Assembly (NCBI RefSeq): GCF_030816075.1
Contig: NZ_JAUSXO010000001.1
Location: forward strand, 2,046,001-2,110,000
DNA from: Arthrobacter agilis
Lineage (GTDB): Bacteria; Actinomycetota; Actinomycetes; Actinomycetales; Micrococcaceae
DNA length: 64,000 nucleotides
Direction of reading: 5' to 3'
The notes below the pieces were generated by a model. It saw only the letters and a program-made list of their open reading frames with translations, searched no databases and was not told where the DNA came from. Shown one piece after another: positions 34,021 through 42,925 of this stretch (position 1 is the stretch's first letter; the number at the start of each line of letters is the position of its first letter). Position numbers and translations under genes: made by a program.

Positions 34021-34848
34021 TCAGGCGCCCGTCGCGACGGGCAGGCCCTCGGTCGTGGACCACTGCGACCACGAGCCCGGGAACAGCGCGGCGTCGATGC
34101 CCGCGATGTCCAGGGCCGCGATCTCGTGGGCGGCCGTGATGCCCGAGCCGCAGTAGACCGCGACGCGTCCCTGGCCGGCGCCGAGGGCGCCGAAACGGCG
34201 CCGGAGTTCGTCGGCGGACCGGAAGCGCCGGTCCGGCGTGAGGTTGTCCGCCGTCGGCGCGCTGACCGCTCCGGGGACGTGGCCGGCCTTCGGGTCAACG
34301 GGCTCCTGCTCCCCGCGGAACCGTTCGCCGGCGCGTGCGTCGAGCAGGACATCGACCGCCGGGGCGTCGAGGAGGTCGGGTATCGACACGACCGGCATGT
34401 GGCCCGGGGTGAGGTGGACGGACCCGACGCAGTGGCGCTCCTCCCCGCCCTCGACGCCGAACCCCGCGGCGCGCCACGCCGTCAGGCCGCCGTCGAGCAG
34501 GCTGACCGACGCGAAGCCGGCATCGCGCAGGAGCCACCACAGGCGGGCCGCCGCGAGGTTGCCCGAGTCGTCGTAGGCGACCACCGTGTCGCCGTCGTTG
34601 AGGCCCCACTGGCGGGCCGCTTCCTGCAGTGCCTCGGCAGCAGGCAGGGGGTGGCGGCCGAGACCGGGGCCGCCGGGCGCGCAAAGCTGGGTCTCCATGT
34701 CCACGTACACGGCACCGGGTATGTGGGCCGCGCGGTAGTGCTCGTGGCCGTGGGGGTCACCCAGCGACCAGCGCACGTCGAGCAGGATGGTCTGCGCACC
34801 GGAGGTCATCCGGTCCTGCAGTTCCTGCACATCCATCAGAGTCTTCAT
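34021..34848 (-). CDS. Thiosulfate/3-mercaptopyruvate sulfurtransferase (two rhodanese domains)
   Basis: A 275-residue tandem rhodanese. The first, inactive domain contains LLDVRWSLGDPHGHEHY and HIPGAVYVDMETQL. The second has the active Cys233 in VYCGSGITA, a CGSGITA loop typical of mercaptopyruvate-type members. It transfers sulfane sulfur to cyanide or thiols. The ATG has AGGAGA five bases upstream. It stands alone. Confidence 0.88.
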   Translation of the reverse strand: MKTLMDVQELQDRMTSGAQTILLDVRWSLGDPHGHEHYRAAHIPGAVYVDMETQLCAPGGPGLGRHPLPAAEALQEAARQWGLNDGDTVVAYDDSGNLAAARLWWLLRDAGFASVSLLDGGLTAWRAAGFGVEGGEERHCVGSVHLTPGHMPVVSIPDLLDAPAVDVLLDARAGERFRGEQEPVDPKAGHVPGAVSAPTADNLTPDRRFRSADELRRRFGALGAGQGRVAVYCGSGITAAHEIAALDIAGIDAALFPGSWSQWSTTEGLPVATGA

Positions 34849-35028
34849 CGAGATCTCCTGTCGGGACGGGCGGCCGGACTGCGGCGGTCGCCGCGGCCGG
34901 CCCTGATGCAGGCCAGTCCACCACACGGCGGTCCGCCCACCAAGGATCCCGCGGCCGTGCCGACGGCTCAGGCACCGATTCTCTCCGGGACTCCGACGAC
35001 CGGAACCGGCGACCGCGGGACGGCGGCC

Positions 35029-35688
35029 TCAGAGCTCGACGCTGGAGCGCACGTCCAGATGGCGGAAGGTGGTCCCGTACCGTGCTCCGAGCCGCGTGAC
35101 GTGGCCCTCGACCATGCCGAGCCCGGTCTCGTTCAGCAACGCGTCGTGGATCTGGAACGCGCGGGGGGCGCGGACGGAGGTGACGAAGTCCACGACCTCG
35201 GCGAGCTTCGACCAGGGCGCGTGGACGGGCACGAGCAGCGTCCGCACCTCGACCCCCTCGGGGACGATGAACGAGTCGCCCGGGTGGTAGACGGTCCCTC
35301 CGACGAGGAATCCGACATTGGCGACCAGGGGGATGAGGGGGTGGATCAGCGCGTGCTGGCCGCCGAACGTCCGGACGTCGACGCCGGCCGCGGAGAACTC
35401 CTCACCGCCGCCGACCGCGTGGATCCGGTCCCCCGCGGCGTCACCCAGGCCCTCGGCGACGGCGTCGGCGACACCGCGTGGGGCCCAGAGCTGCACGGAG
35501 AGGTCCGCCGCGAGCACGGCGACCACCCGGTCGACGGCGATGTGGTCCGGGTGCTCGTGCGTGACGAGGACGGCGGAGGCACCCTCGAGCGCCTCCTCGA
35601 CCTCGGAGAACGAACCCGGATCGATGACGAGCACGGAACCGTCCTGCTCGAGGCGCACGCAGGAGTGCGAGAACTTGGTCAGCAGCAT
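35029..35688 (-). CDS. UlaG-like metallo-beta-lactamase-fold hydrolase
   Basis: A 219-residue MBL-fold protein beginning MLLTKFSHSCVRLE, with IDPGSFSEVEEAL and the metal site THEHPDH at 43-49 (His44, His46, Asp48, His49). Later ligands may be in YHPGDSF and the C-terminal IHD. This is the UlaG-like group, whose substrates vary. The gene is divergent from zur. Confidence 0.85.
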   Translation of the reverse strand: MLLTKFSHSCVRLEQDGSVLVIDPGSFSEVEEALEGASAVLVTHEHPDHIAVDRVVAVLAADLSVQLWAPRGVADAVAEGLGDAAGDRIHAVGGGEEFSAAGVDVRTFGGQHALIHPLIPLVANVGFLVGGTVYHPGDSFIVPEGVEVRTLLVPVHAPWSKLAEVVDFVTSVRAPRAFQIHDALLNETGLGMVEGHVTRLGARYGTTFRHLDVRSSVEL

Positions 35689-35768
35689 GCGCCCAGATTA
35701 CCCGCCGCCGCGCTGATAATCTTGACTCCGGTCCAGGCACGTCGAGTGCCCGCCGGGAAGGGTAGAAC

Positions 35769-36215
35769 ATGACGCCGGAGGCGACATCCGAGGCAGCACC
35801 GGCAGGTACGGGCGGTGCGCAGCGCGTCACGCGCCAGCGCCGTGCCGTCAGCGCCGCGCTCGACGACCTCGACGATTTCGTCAGCACGCAGGAACTCCAC
35901 CGCCTGCTCCACGATCGCGGCGAGTCTGTCTCCCTCGCCACGACCTACCGGATCCTGCAGTCCATGGCCGACGACGGCCTCGTGGACGTGCTGCGCAGCG
36001 GGGACAACGAGGCGGTGTACCGTCGCTGCGCCGTCGAGCACCACCACCACCACCTGCTGTGCAGGAACTGCGGCAGGGCCGTGGAGATCGAGGCTCCCGC
36101 GGTCGAGCAGTGGGCCGCGCGCATCGCCGCCGAGCACGGCTTCACCGACACCGCCCACACGGTCGAGATCCATGGACTGTGCCCTGAATGCTCCGCCCGG
36201 CCATCCCTCCCCTGA
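35769..36215 (+). CDS. zur: Fur-family regulator, probably the zinc uptake regulator Zur
   Basis: A 148-residue Fur-family protein. The winged helix spans about 20-85 (VSLATTYRILQSMADDGLVDV), a His run HHHHH at 91-95 forms metal sites, and two CxxC pairs (Cys98/Cys101 and Cys138/Cys141) hold the structural zinc. It lies about 1.3 kb from a znuACB set with a candidate Zur box, which favours Zur over Fur. The ATG has GGGAAGGG upstream. A TGATAATCT element at about 35714-35722 could be its promoter. Confidence 0.85.
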   Translation: MTPEATSEAAPAGTGGAQRVTRQRRAVSAALDDLDDFVSTQELHRLLHDRGESVSLATTYRILQSMADDGLVDVLRSGDNEAVYRRCAVEHHHHHLLCRNCGRAVEIEAPAVEQWAARIAAEHGFTDTAHTVEIHGLCPECSARPSLP

Positions 36216-36357
36216 GCCGTCCCCTGGGCCGTCCCTTGGGCCGTCCCCCCGGTCCGTCTCCTGGGCCGTCCCGGAGGGGACGGTACTGCACCCGGCAGGG
36301 CAACCGGTAGCCTCCGGAAACCGGTCGGGGGCGCAGACGACGATCACCGCCCTCGAC

Positions 36358-36363
36358 TAGGCT
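36358..36363 (+). promoter_or_regulatory. -10 box of leaderless MarR gene 1
   Basis: TAGGCT sits seven bases before the GTG start with no ribosome binding site between, as expected for a leaderless mRNA. Confidence 0.55.
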
Positions 36364-36370
36364 GATTCCT

Positions 36371-36976
36371 GTGATGGCCTCCGACCGACCGACCCCCTCG
36401 CCTGCGGCCCCTGCAGCGGCGGGCCCCGGCGGGCACGGCCCGGACGCCGAGCACCTCGAGGCCCTGACCGATGCGGTGCGGAGCTACCGGACCGCGGAGA
36501 TCGCCATGCGCGGCCGGAGCAGGGACTCCATGCACCTAGGCCGGTCGGACATGACGGCACTGCGGCTCCTGCTCCAGGCCAAGCGGACCGGCCGGCCCCT
36601 CAGCGCGGCGGTACTCGCCCGGGAGCTCGGCATCTCGACCGCGGCCACGACCGTCCTGATCGACCGCCTTGCCAGGAGCGGCCACGCGGAGCGACGCGCC
36701 AGCCCCACCGACCGTCGGGGCGTGGAGATCTGGCCCACCGCGTCCACGGACGAGGAGGTCCGCTCGACCATGGGGGCCCTCCACGAGCGCATGATGGCCG
36801 TCGTGACGGGGCTCCGGCCCGAGGAGTACGCCGTGATCCACCGGTTCCTCGGCAGCCTGGGGGCGGCGATGGCGGAGCTCGACCTGCCGGATTTCCCCAC
36901 CGAGGGCCCTGACGCGGGCGCCCCGGGACAGGACGGGACGACATCCGGCGGGTTAGCTAGAGAGACTGACTACTAG
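36371..36976 (+). CDS. MarR-family transcriptional regulator (paralogue 1)
   Basis: A 201-residue winged-helix regulator. After a disordered Pro/Ala/Gly N-terminus, residues ~35-165 form the MarR fold with VLARELGISTAATTVLIDRL (recognition region) and the wing ERRASPTDRRGVEI. It shares the pattern YRTxE..MR, TALRLL, LGISTA.TT, IDRL and P.DRR with the next gene, so the two are tandem duplicates. The C-terminal ~30 residues are acidic and Gly-rich. The ligand is unknown. The GTG follows a -10 box directly. Confidence 0.85.
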   Translation: MMASDRPTPSPAAPAAAGPGGHGPDAEHLEALTDAVRSYRTAEIAMRGRSRDSMHLGRSDMTALRLLLQAKRTGRPLSAAVLARELGISTAATTVLIDRLARSGHAERRASPTDRRGVEIWPTASTDEEVRSTMGALHERMMAVVTGLRPEEYAVIHRFLGSLGAAMAELDLPDFPTEGPDAGAPGQDGTTSGGLARETDY

Positions 36977-36990
36977 ATGTTCTAAGCTAA
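36953..36990. promoter_or_regulatory. Possible MarR operator: spaced inverted repeat
   Basis: TTAGCT at 36953-36958 and AGCTAA at 36985-36990 are perfect inverted arms around an AT-richer stretch with repeated CTAG. The right arm overlaps the -10 box TAAGCT (36983-36988) of MarR gene 2, six bases before its ATG. Binding there would block transcription, as expected for an autoregulating MarR protein. Confidence 0.45.
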
Positions 36991-36994
36991 GAGC

Positions 36995-37531
36995 ATGATC
37001 TCCCCGGACGCACAGCAGGGAGCCGGCTACTGGTACCCGGCAGCCGCCGACGTGCCCCATGCCACGGCGACAGGAGTCGACGTCCTCAACGCCCTGCGGG
37101 CGTACCGGACGCTGGAGAGCGGCATGCGCCGGCGGCTCAGCCAGCAGCTGAGCATCAACGAGACGGACCTGAGCGCGCTGCGCTACCTCTTCGCCGTCTG
37201 GCAGCGGGACGAGGGGGCGAGCCCGAAGGAGCTCGCGCTGGCCCTCGGCATCTCGAGTGCCTCGACGACGCTCGTGATCGACAGGCTCGAGAAGGCGGGC
37301 TTCATCCGGCGTCGACGCCATCCCGTGGACCGCCGTGCCGTGATCCTCGAGCCGGGAGAGAAGGCCACCGGGGAGTTCCGCGCCGGCTTCGACATCGAGA
37401 AGCGCAGCGTCCTGGCAGCGGCCGAGGGCCTGACCGACGCGGAGACCGAGACGGTGACCCGGTTCCTGCGCAGCATGGAACAGACCATCACGGACGCCGT
37501 CGACCAGGCCGACCGCCCGCCGGAGTCCTAG
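36995..37531 (+). CDS. MarR-family transcriptional regulator (paralogue 2)
   Basis: A 178-residue MarR protein with LALALGISSASTTLVIDRLEKAG as its HTH region (about 80-102) and wing RRRRHPVDRRAVIL. It is clearly related to the preceding gene and lies 18 bases after it. The ATG is six bases after a TAAGCT box, so it can also be made from its own leaderless transcript. Its stop codon overlaps that of the convergent znuB gene in the palindrome CTAG (37528-37531). Confidence 0.85.
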   Translation: MISPDAQQGAGYWYPAAADVPHATATGVDVLNALRAYRTLESGMRRRLSQQLSINETDLSALRYLFAVWQRDEGASPKELALALGISSASTTLVIDRLEKAGFIRRRRHPVDRRAVILEPGEKATGEFRAGFDIEKRSVLAAAEGLTDAETETVTRFLRSMEQTITDAVDQADRPPES

Positions 37532-38430
37532 CCCCGCGCACCCGCCGCGATGGCCTGCGAACCGCCGGCGGCCACCGCCCCGGACCGTCGCGCCGCCCGA
37601 CGCGGACCGACGAGTCGGCACACCACGTAGATCGCGAAGGAGATCGTGGTGACGTAGGGGCTGATCGGGATGCGGCCGCCCAGCGCCAGGAGGATGCCGC
37701 CCACCACCGAGGTGCAGGCGAACAGCACGCTGAGCAGCACCACGAGCCCGGGCGCGGAGGTCACCTTCAGCGCCGCCGCCGCCGGGGTGATGAGCAGGGC
37801 GAGCACCAGCAGGGCACCGACCACCTGGATGGACAGCGCCACGGAGATCCCCAGCAGGACCATGAACAGGATCGAGAGGGCCCGCACGGGGACGCCGCGC
37901 GCCTCGGCGAGGTCCGCATCCGCACTCGCGAAGGTCAGCGGGCGCCAGATCGCGGCGAGGGCGAGGATCACCACCGCGGCGCACCCGACCAGCAGGTTCA
38001 GCTGCACGTCGTCGACCGAGACGATCTGCCCGGTGAGCAGGCCGAACTTGTTGGCCGCACGCCCCTCGTAGAGCGCGAGGAACAGGATGCCGAGGCCGAG
38101 GCCGAACGGCATCACCACCCCGATAATCGAGTTGTGGTCGCGGGCCCGGATGCCCATGAGGCCGAGGACGAGCGCCGCGAGCACCGAGCCCACGAGCGAG
38201 CCGGCGACGACGTTGGCTCCGACGAGCAGCGCGAAGGCCGCCCCGGCGAAGGAGAGTTCCGCGATGCCGTGCACGGCGAAGGCGAGGTCGCGCATCATGA
38301 CGAAGGTCCCGATGAGTCCGCCCAGCAGGCCCAGCACCGCCCCGGCGATCAGTGAGTTCTGCACGAGGGGCAGCAGCTGCGCGTAGTTGTCGAAGGTGAA
38401 GACGGCATCGATCATCTCGGCGAAGTCCAT
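37528..38430 (-). CDS. znuB: Zinc/metal ABC transporter permease (ZnuB-like)
   Basis: A 300-residue ABC-3 family permease with about eight membrane helices. The family stretch IRARDHNSIIGVVMPFGLGLG is seen near 94-114 and a helix-ending VGALLVLALLITPAAAAL near 205-222. It completes a metal-uptake system with the ATPase and binding protein upstream, two bases after the ATPase stop. Nearness to zur supports zinc. Its last codon overlaps the MarR stop on the opposite strand. Confidence 0.9.
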   Translation of the reverse strand: MDFAEMIDAVFTFDNYAQLLPLVQNSLIAGAVLGLLGGLIGTFVMMRDLAFAVHGIAELSFAGAAFALLVGANVVAGSLVGSVLAALVLGLMGIRARDHNSIIGVVMPFGLGLGILFLALYEGRAANKFGLLTGQIVSVDDVQLNLLVGCAAVVILALAAIWRPLTFASADADLAEARGVPVRALSILFMVLLGISVALSIQVVGALLVLALLITPAAAALKVTSAPGLVVLLSVLFACTSVVGGILLALGGRIPISPYVTTISFAIYVVCRLVGPRRAARRSGAVAAGGSQAIAAGARG

Positions 38431-38432
38431 GG

Positions 38433-39269
38433 TCAGGCGCTCTCGTGGTGGTGGGTCGTGGCGTCGGGCAGGCCCACGACGACGATCCGGCCGTTGCTGT
38501 GCAGCACCTCGACCGGGCTGTCGTAGAGATCGGACAGGACCTCGCTCGTCATGACGTCGGCGGGCGCCCCGACCCGGAACCGGCCGTCGGCGAGGTAGAG
38601 GACGCGGTCCACGTAGTCGATGACGGGGTTGATCTCGTGCGTCACGAAGACCACCGCGCTGTTCCGGTCATGGCACTGCCGGTTGATGAGCGAGCTCACG
38701 GCCTGCTGGTGGTTGAGGTCCAGCGACAGCAGGGGCTCGTCGCACAGGAGGACCGTCGGATCGGTGGCCAGCGCCTGCGCGGCACGCAGGCGCTGCTGCT
38801 CGCCACCCGAGAGGAGACCCACGGGTGCGTCGGCGTAGGATTCCGCACCGACATCGCGCAGCAGGCCGTCCACCCGCTCGCGGTGGGCCCTGCCGCGCAG
38901 CCGCAGCCCCCACCGGTGGCCGTCCACGCCGAGTCCCACGAGATCGCGCGCGCGGAGCGGCGTCTCGGCCGGGAAGGACTTCTGCTGCGGGATGTAGCCG
39001 AGGCTCCGGCTGCCGCGCGTGATGGGGCGGCCGTCGATCGTCGCCGTGCCCGCGTCGAGTGGCTGCAGGCCGAGCAGCACCTTCAGGAAGCTGGTCTTGC
39101 CGGAGCCGTTCGGCCCGAGCACGGCGAAGAACTCACCCGGCATGATGTCGAGGTCCAGGCCCTGCCACAGCGTGCGCCGTCCGAAGGAGAGCGCCGCACC
39201 CCGCAGGCTGATCGCCGGGCCGGCCGTCCCGTCCGGGGTGGGTACGTGGCGGGACGTCGTCGAGGTCAT
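38433..39269 (-). CDS. znuC: Zinc/metal ABC transporter ATP-binding protein (ZnuC-like)
   Basis: A 278-residue ABC ATPase. Walker A is GPNGSGKTS at 52-60, the signature LSGGEQQR near 153, Walker B TVLLCDEPLLSLD, and the switch His in VFVTHEINP. A short His-rich tail (HHHE) ends the protein. It powers metal import with ZnuB and ZnuA. It lies 58 bases after znuA on the minus strand and two bases before znuB. Confidence 0.9.
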   Translation of the reverse strand: MTSTTSRHVPTPDGTAGPAISLRGAALSFGRRTLWQGLDLDIMPGEFFAVLGPNGSGKTSFLKVLLGLQPLDAGTATIDGRPITRGSRSLGYIPQQKSFPAETPLRARDLVGLGVDGHRWGLRLRGRAHRERVDGLLRDVGAESYADAPVGLLSGGEQQRLRAAQALATDPTVLLCDEPLLSLDLNHQQAVSSLINRQCHDRNSAVVFVTHEINPVIDYVDRVLYLADGRFRVGAPADVMTSEVLSDLYDSPVEVLHSNGRIVVVGLPDATTHHHESA

Positions 39270-39327
39270 GCGGGGCGGCTTCCAGTCTGTCGTGATGGGG
39301 GCGTGCCGGGATCGGACGGCCGGGACC

Positions 39328-40293
39328 TCACGATCCGAGCGCGGCCTCGATGCTATCCGTGTTGGCCGTCATCCAGGAAACGTAGTCCTCGCCCTCGGGC
39401 AGGGTCTCGGTGAAATCGAGGACCGGGAGGCCCGCGTCCCCGGCGGCGGTGCGGACCGCTTCGGTCTGCGATCCCTCGGTCTGGTCGTTGTAGGCGAGGA
39501 AGGAGAGCGTCCCACCCGTGACGAGCGTCTTCATCTCCTCGAGGACCGCGACGGGGACGTCGGACTCCTCCTCGATGGCCTCGGTGAACTCCTCGGGCGT
39601 CGCGTTGGTGAGGCCGGCGGCTTCCAGCAGGTACACGGGGACGGGCTCCGTCACAGCGACCCTCCCGCCGGGCCCGTCCGCCGCGAGCGCCGCCAGGCGG
39701 TCCTGGAGTCCCTGGAGGTCCGCCGTGAAGGCGTCGGCGCGTTCCCGGTACGCGTCCGCGTTCGCCCCGTCGAGCCGGCCGAGCTCCTCGGCGAGGGCGT
39801 CGGCGAGGGCCGTCATGGCGGGCAGGTCGTACCAGACGTGCTCGTTGAAGGCTCCGTGCGCGTGCCCCTCCTCGTCGGAGTGCTCCTCGCCGGCCTCCTC
39901 CGTCGCGTCGGCGCCCTCGAGACCGGAGAGGTCGACGGCGCTGAGCACCGTCTCCACGCCCGTCTCCTCGGCGAGGCGGCCGAGGAAGGGGTCGTAGCCT
40001 CCCCCGTTCTCGATGACGAGATCAGCTTCGGAGACGGCGAGCTTGTCCTGCACGGTGGCCTCGTAGGAGTGGGGGTCCTGGCTGAGGCTGTCCACGATCG
40101 CGGTCACCTCCACGTCGTCGCCGCCCACGGCGGCGGCGATGTCCCCGTACACGTTGGTGGCGGTGACGATCGTGAGGGCGCCGCCGGAGGCGTCCCCCGT
40201 CCGCGCTCCCGCCGCGCCGTCCCCGCAGGCGGCGAGCCCGACGACGGAGACGGCCAGGAGCGCGGGGACGGCGAGACGGCGGGACAGGTGCAT
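39328..40293 (-). CDS. znuA: Zinc-binding lipoprotein of ABC transporter (ZnuA-like)
   Basis: A 321-residue cluster A-I binding protein. The signal peptide ends with lipobox GLAAC (Cys23). Metal ligands probably include His75 in QDPHSYE and His152 in NEHVWYD. Between them, residues 131-150 form an acidic, His-containing loop (EEHSDEEGHAHG), which marks zinc rather than manganese binding proteins. A candidate Zur box lies 18 bases upstream of the ATG. First gene of znuA-znuC-znuB. Confidence 0.92.
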   Translation of the reverse strand: MHLSRRLAVPALLAVSVVGLAACGDGAAGARTGDASGGALTIVTATNVYGDIAAAVGGDDVEVTAIVDSLSQDPHSYEATVQDKLAVSEADLVIENGGGYDPFLGRLAEETGVETVLSAVDLSGLEGADATEEAGEEHSDEEGHAHGAFNEHVWYDLPAMTALADALAEELGRLDGANADAYRERADAFTADLQGLQDRLAALAADGPGGRVAVTEPVPVYLLEAAGLTNATPEEFTEAIEEESDVPVAVLEEMKTLVTGGTLSFLAYNDQTEGSQTEAVRTAAGDAGLPVLDFTETLPEGEDYVSWMTANTDSIEAALGS

Positions 40294-40310
40294 GGGACCT
40301 CGATCAGACT

Positions 40311-40329
40311 AATGAGAACTGTTTACGTT
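40311..40329. promoter_or_regulatory. Candidate Zur box upstream of znuA
   Basis: AATGAGAACTGTTTACGTT is an imperfect 19-bp palindrome (six of nine pairs) centred on 40320, within an unusually AT-rich patch (40306-40370). Its AAC-T-GTT core and flanking AA/TT resemble actinobacterial Zur sites. It lies directly before znuA. Confidence 0.45.
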
Positions 40330-40388
40330 AGCGTCACGAGCATAACCGAAACGCGAATGGTTCGCATTCCCGTCGGCGGTGCCGGGCC

Positions 40389-41477
40389 TCAGCCCACGGA
40401 CGCCTCCGCGCCGCCGACGCCCTCCCCGGTCCGTCGCACGCCCTGGTTCTGCGTGGCGTCCCTGATCTCGCCGATGAGCTGCTCGATCACGTCCTCCAGG
40501 AAGAGCACGCCCCGGGTGGACCCGTCGGGTCCGAGGACGCGCGCCAGGTGGGATCCCGTCCGCTGCATCACCCCGAGGGCGTCCTCGATCCCGTCGCCGA
40601 CCGAGAGATTCACGAGCGTGCGCACCTTGTTCTCCGTGATCGGCCTCCGGTACATGGCCTGCGGCATGGACATGACGTCCTTCAGGTGCATGTAGCCGGT
40701 GAGGTTCCCGGACTCGTCCTCCATCACGAACCGGGAGAAGCCGGTGCGTCCCACGGCACGCTCGAAGTCCTCCGGTGTCGCGTCCGTGCGGACCGTGACG
40801 AGTTCCCCGAGGGGGACCATCGTCGTCTCGGCCGTCTGGCCCGAGAACTCGAGGGCGCTGGTGATCAGCCCGGACTCGTCGTCCACCAGGCCGCTCCGCG
40901 TCGACTCCTCGACGATCGACTGCACCTCCTCGAGCGTGTACGTCGACGACACCTCGTCCTTCGGCTCCACCTTCAGGGCGCGCAGGATGTGGTTCGCGGC
41001 CCAGTTGAGCGTGGAGATCACCGGGTTGACGACCCTCGCGATCATCACGAGCGGCGGCGCCAGGAGCAGGGCCGCCTTGTCGGCCACGGAGACCGAGATG
41101 TTCTTGGGCACCATCTCGCCGAAGGTCACGTGCAGGAAGGTGACCAGGATCAGGGCCAGCGCGAAGGCGACCCCGTCGGCGAGTCCTTCGGGGATGCCGA
41201 ACGCCTCGAACGGCACCACGAACAGGTGGTGGATGGCCGGTTCCGCCACCTGCAGGATCAGCAGCGAACAGACGGTGATGCCCAGCTGCGAGCAGGCGAG
41301 CATGAGGGAGACGTGCTCCATGGCCCAGATGGTGGTCCGGGCGCGCTTGGACCCGGCCTCGGCCAGGGGCTCGATCTGGCTGCGGCGGGCCGACATGATG
41401 GCGAACTCCGAGCCCACGAAGAAGGCGTTGCCCATCAGGAGGACGACGAGCCAGACGATTCCTGCCCAGTCACTCAT
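40389..41477 (-). CDS. CNNM/CBS-domain membrane protein (HlyC/CorC-type)
   Basis: A 362-residue protein with an N-terminal CNNM domain (four membrane segments, with LACSQLGITVCSLLI and FGEMVPKNISVS) followed by two CBS motifs (SRFVMEDESGNLTGYMHLKD and ARVLGPDGSTRGVLFLED). Such proteins are implicated in Mg2+ or other divalent metal efflux. Unlike its neighbour it lacks the C-terminal CorC_HlyC domain. Its ATG overlaps the stop of the upstream paralogue (ATGA). Confidence 0.88.
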   Translation of the reverse strand: MSDWAGIVWLVVLLMGNAFFVGSEFAIMSARRSQIEPLAEAGSKRARTTIWAMEHVSLMLACSQLGITVCSLLILQVAEPAIHHLFVVPFEAFGIPEGLADGVAFALALILVTFLHVTFGEMVPKNISVSVADKAALLLAPPLVMIARVVNPVISTLNWAANHILRALKVEPKDEVSSTYTLEEVQSIVEESTRSGLVDDESGLITSALEFSGQTAETTMVPLGELVTVRTDATPEDFERAVGRTGFSRFVMEDESGNLTGYMHLKDVMSMPQAMYRRPITENKVRTLVNLSVGDGIEDALGVMQRTGSHLARVLGPDGSTRGVLFLEDVIEQLIGEIRDATQNQGVRRTGEGVGGAEASVG

Positions 41478-42925
41478 CGGTGGTCCTTCCGTACGGCGGT
41501 ACTGCCCGCGAAGGCGGGACGGGCGGTGGCCCGGGGAACGGTGTCGTGGGAGCCGGTGTCGTGGGGGCCGGTGCCCTGCGGCACCTGCTGGTGCTCGGGC
41601 ACCACGGCCTCGTCGGTCTCCCCTGCGGGGACGGGCGCCGGCCGGAAGTGGACGCGGTCGATGCGCCGTCCGTCCATGCGCTCCACCGTGAGGGTGCCCG
41701 CGGGCACCTCGACCTGATCGCCCGGCGCCGGGACGCGGCCGAGCTCGGCCATGATGAACCCGGCCACCGTCTCGTACCCGGACTCGTCCGGGACCACGAG
41801 GCCGGGGACCAGCACCGTGACCTCGTCCGGACGCAGGAGACCGGGGAAGAACCAGTCCCCGGCCGCGCTCTGCAGCACGCCGGGCTTCAGCTTGTCGTGC
41901 TCGTCCTTCACCTCGCCGACGATCTCCTCCACGAGGTCCTCGAGCGTCGCGACGCCGGCTGTGCCGCCGTACTCGTCGAGGACGACGGCGAGCTGCAGGT
42001 TCGCCTCGCGGAGCTCGCTGAGGAGCGAATCCAGGTGCACCGTCTCGGGGACGCGGAGGACATCGGTCATGATGGTGCCGGCCGGGAGCTCCGCACGCTT
42101 GTGCCGGGGGACGGCCACCGCCTTCTTGACGTGGACCACGCCCCGGATGTCGTCGGCGGAGTCCCCGATGAGCGGGAACCGGGAGTACCCGGTGCGCCGC
42201 GCCGCCTCGACGACGTCGGCCACGGTCTGGTCGGAGTCGATGACCTCCATGCGGATGCGCGGCGTCATGACGTCGGCGGCCGTGCGCTCCGAGAAGCTGA
42301 ACGTGCGGGCCAGGAAGTTGGCCGTGCCCTGGTCGAGCGTGCCCATCTCGGCGGAGCGGCGCACGAGCGACGAGAGCTCCGACGGCGTCCTCGCACCCGA
42401 GATCTCCTCCTTGGCCTCGAGGCCGAAGATGTTGAGGATCCGGTTGGAGAAACCGTTCAGCACGATGATGGCGGGCTTGAAGACGGCGGTGAAGACGAGC
42501 TGCGGACGGGCGAGGGCCTTACCCACCCGGAAGGGCAGCGCGATGGACAGGTTCTTGGGGACCAGCTCGCCGATGAGCATCGAGAGCAGGGTCGCCAGGA
42601 TCATCGCGATGATGATCGACGACGAGGCCACCAGGGCCTCCGACAGGCCGAGACCCGTGAGGGGCGCCTCGAGCAGCCGACCGACGGACGGTTCCATGAC
42701 GTACCCGGTGAGCAGGGTGGTCAGCGTGATGCCGAGCTGGCAGCTCGACAGCTGCGTGGAGAGCGACTTCAGGCAGCGCAGCAGCGGCTCCGCCCTCGTG
42801 TCGCCGTCGTCCACGGCGCGCTGCACGTAGGTCTGGTCGAGCGCGACGAGGGCGAACTCGACGGCCACGAAGAACCCCGTGCCGAGGACGAGGAGCAGGC
42901 CGACGGCCAGGAGGATCCATTCCAC
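41474..42925 (-). CDS. CNNM/CBS/CorC_HlyC-domain membrane protein
   Basis: A 483-residue paralogue of the next gene. The CNNM domain spans about 1-200 (SCQLGITLTTLLTGYV, IGELVPKNLSIAL), two CBS motifs about 220-340 (SRFPLIGDSADDIRGVVHVK; VVLDEYGGTAGVATLEDLVE) and a CorC_HlyC domain about 360-435. A Pro/His/Thr-rich tail ends it. The pair is translated together and may form a heteromer. About 290 bases upstream (42926-43218) hold no convincing gene; TAAACT at about 43138 on the minus strand could be its -10. Confidence 0.88.
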   Translation of the reverse strand: MEWILLAVGLLLVLGTGFFVAVEFALVALDQTYVQRAVDDGDTRAEPLLRCLKSLSTQLSSCQLGITLTTLLTGYVMEPSVGRLLEAPLTGLGLSEALVASSSIIIAMILATLLSMLIGELVPKNLSIALPFRVGKALARPQLVFTAVFKPAIIVLNGFSNRILNIFGLEAKEEISGARTPSELSSLVRRSAEMGTLDQGTANFLARTFSFSERTAADVMTPRIRMEVIDSDQTVADVVEAARRTGYSRFPLIGDSADDIRGVVHVKKAVAVPRHKRAELPAGTIMTDVLRVPETVHLDSLLSELREANLQLAVVLDEYGGTAGVATLEDLVEEIVGEVKDEHDKLKPGVLQSAAGDWFFPGLLRPDEVTVLVPGLVVPDESGYETVAGFIMAELGRVPAPGDQVEVPAGTLTVERMDGRRIDRVHFRPAPVPAGETDEAVVPEHQQVPQGTGPHDTGSHDTVPRATARPAFAGSTAVRKDHR

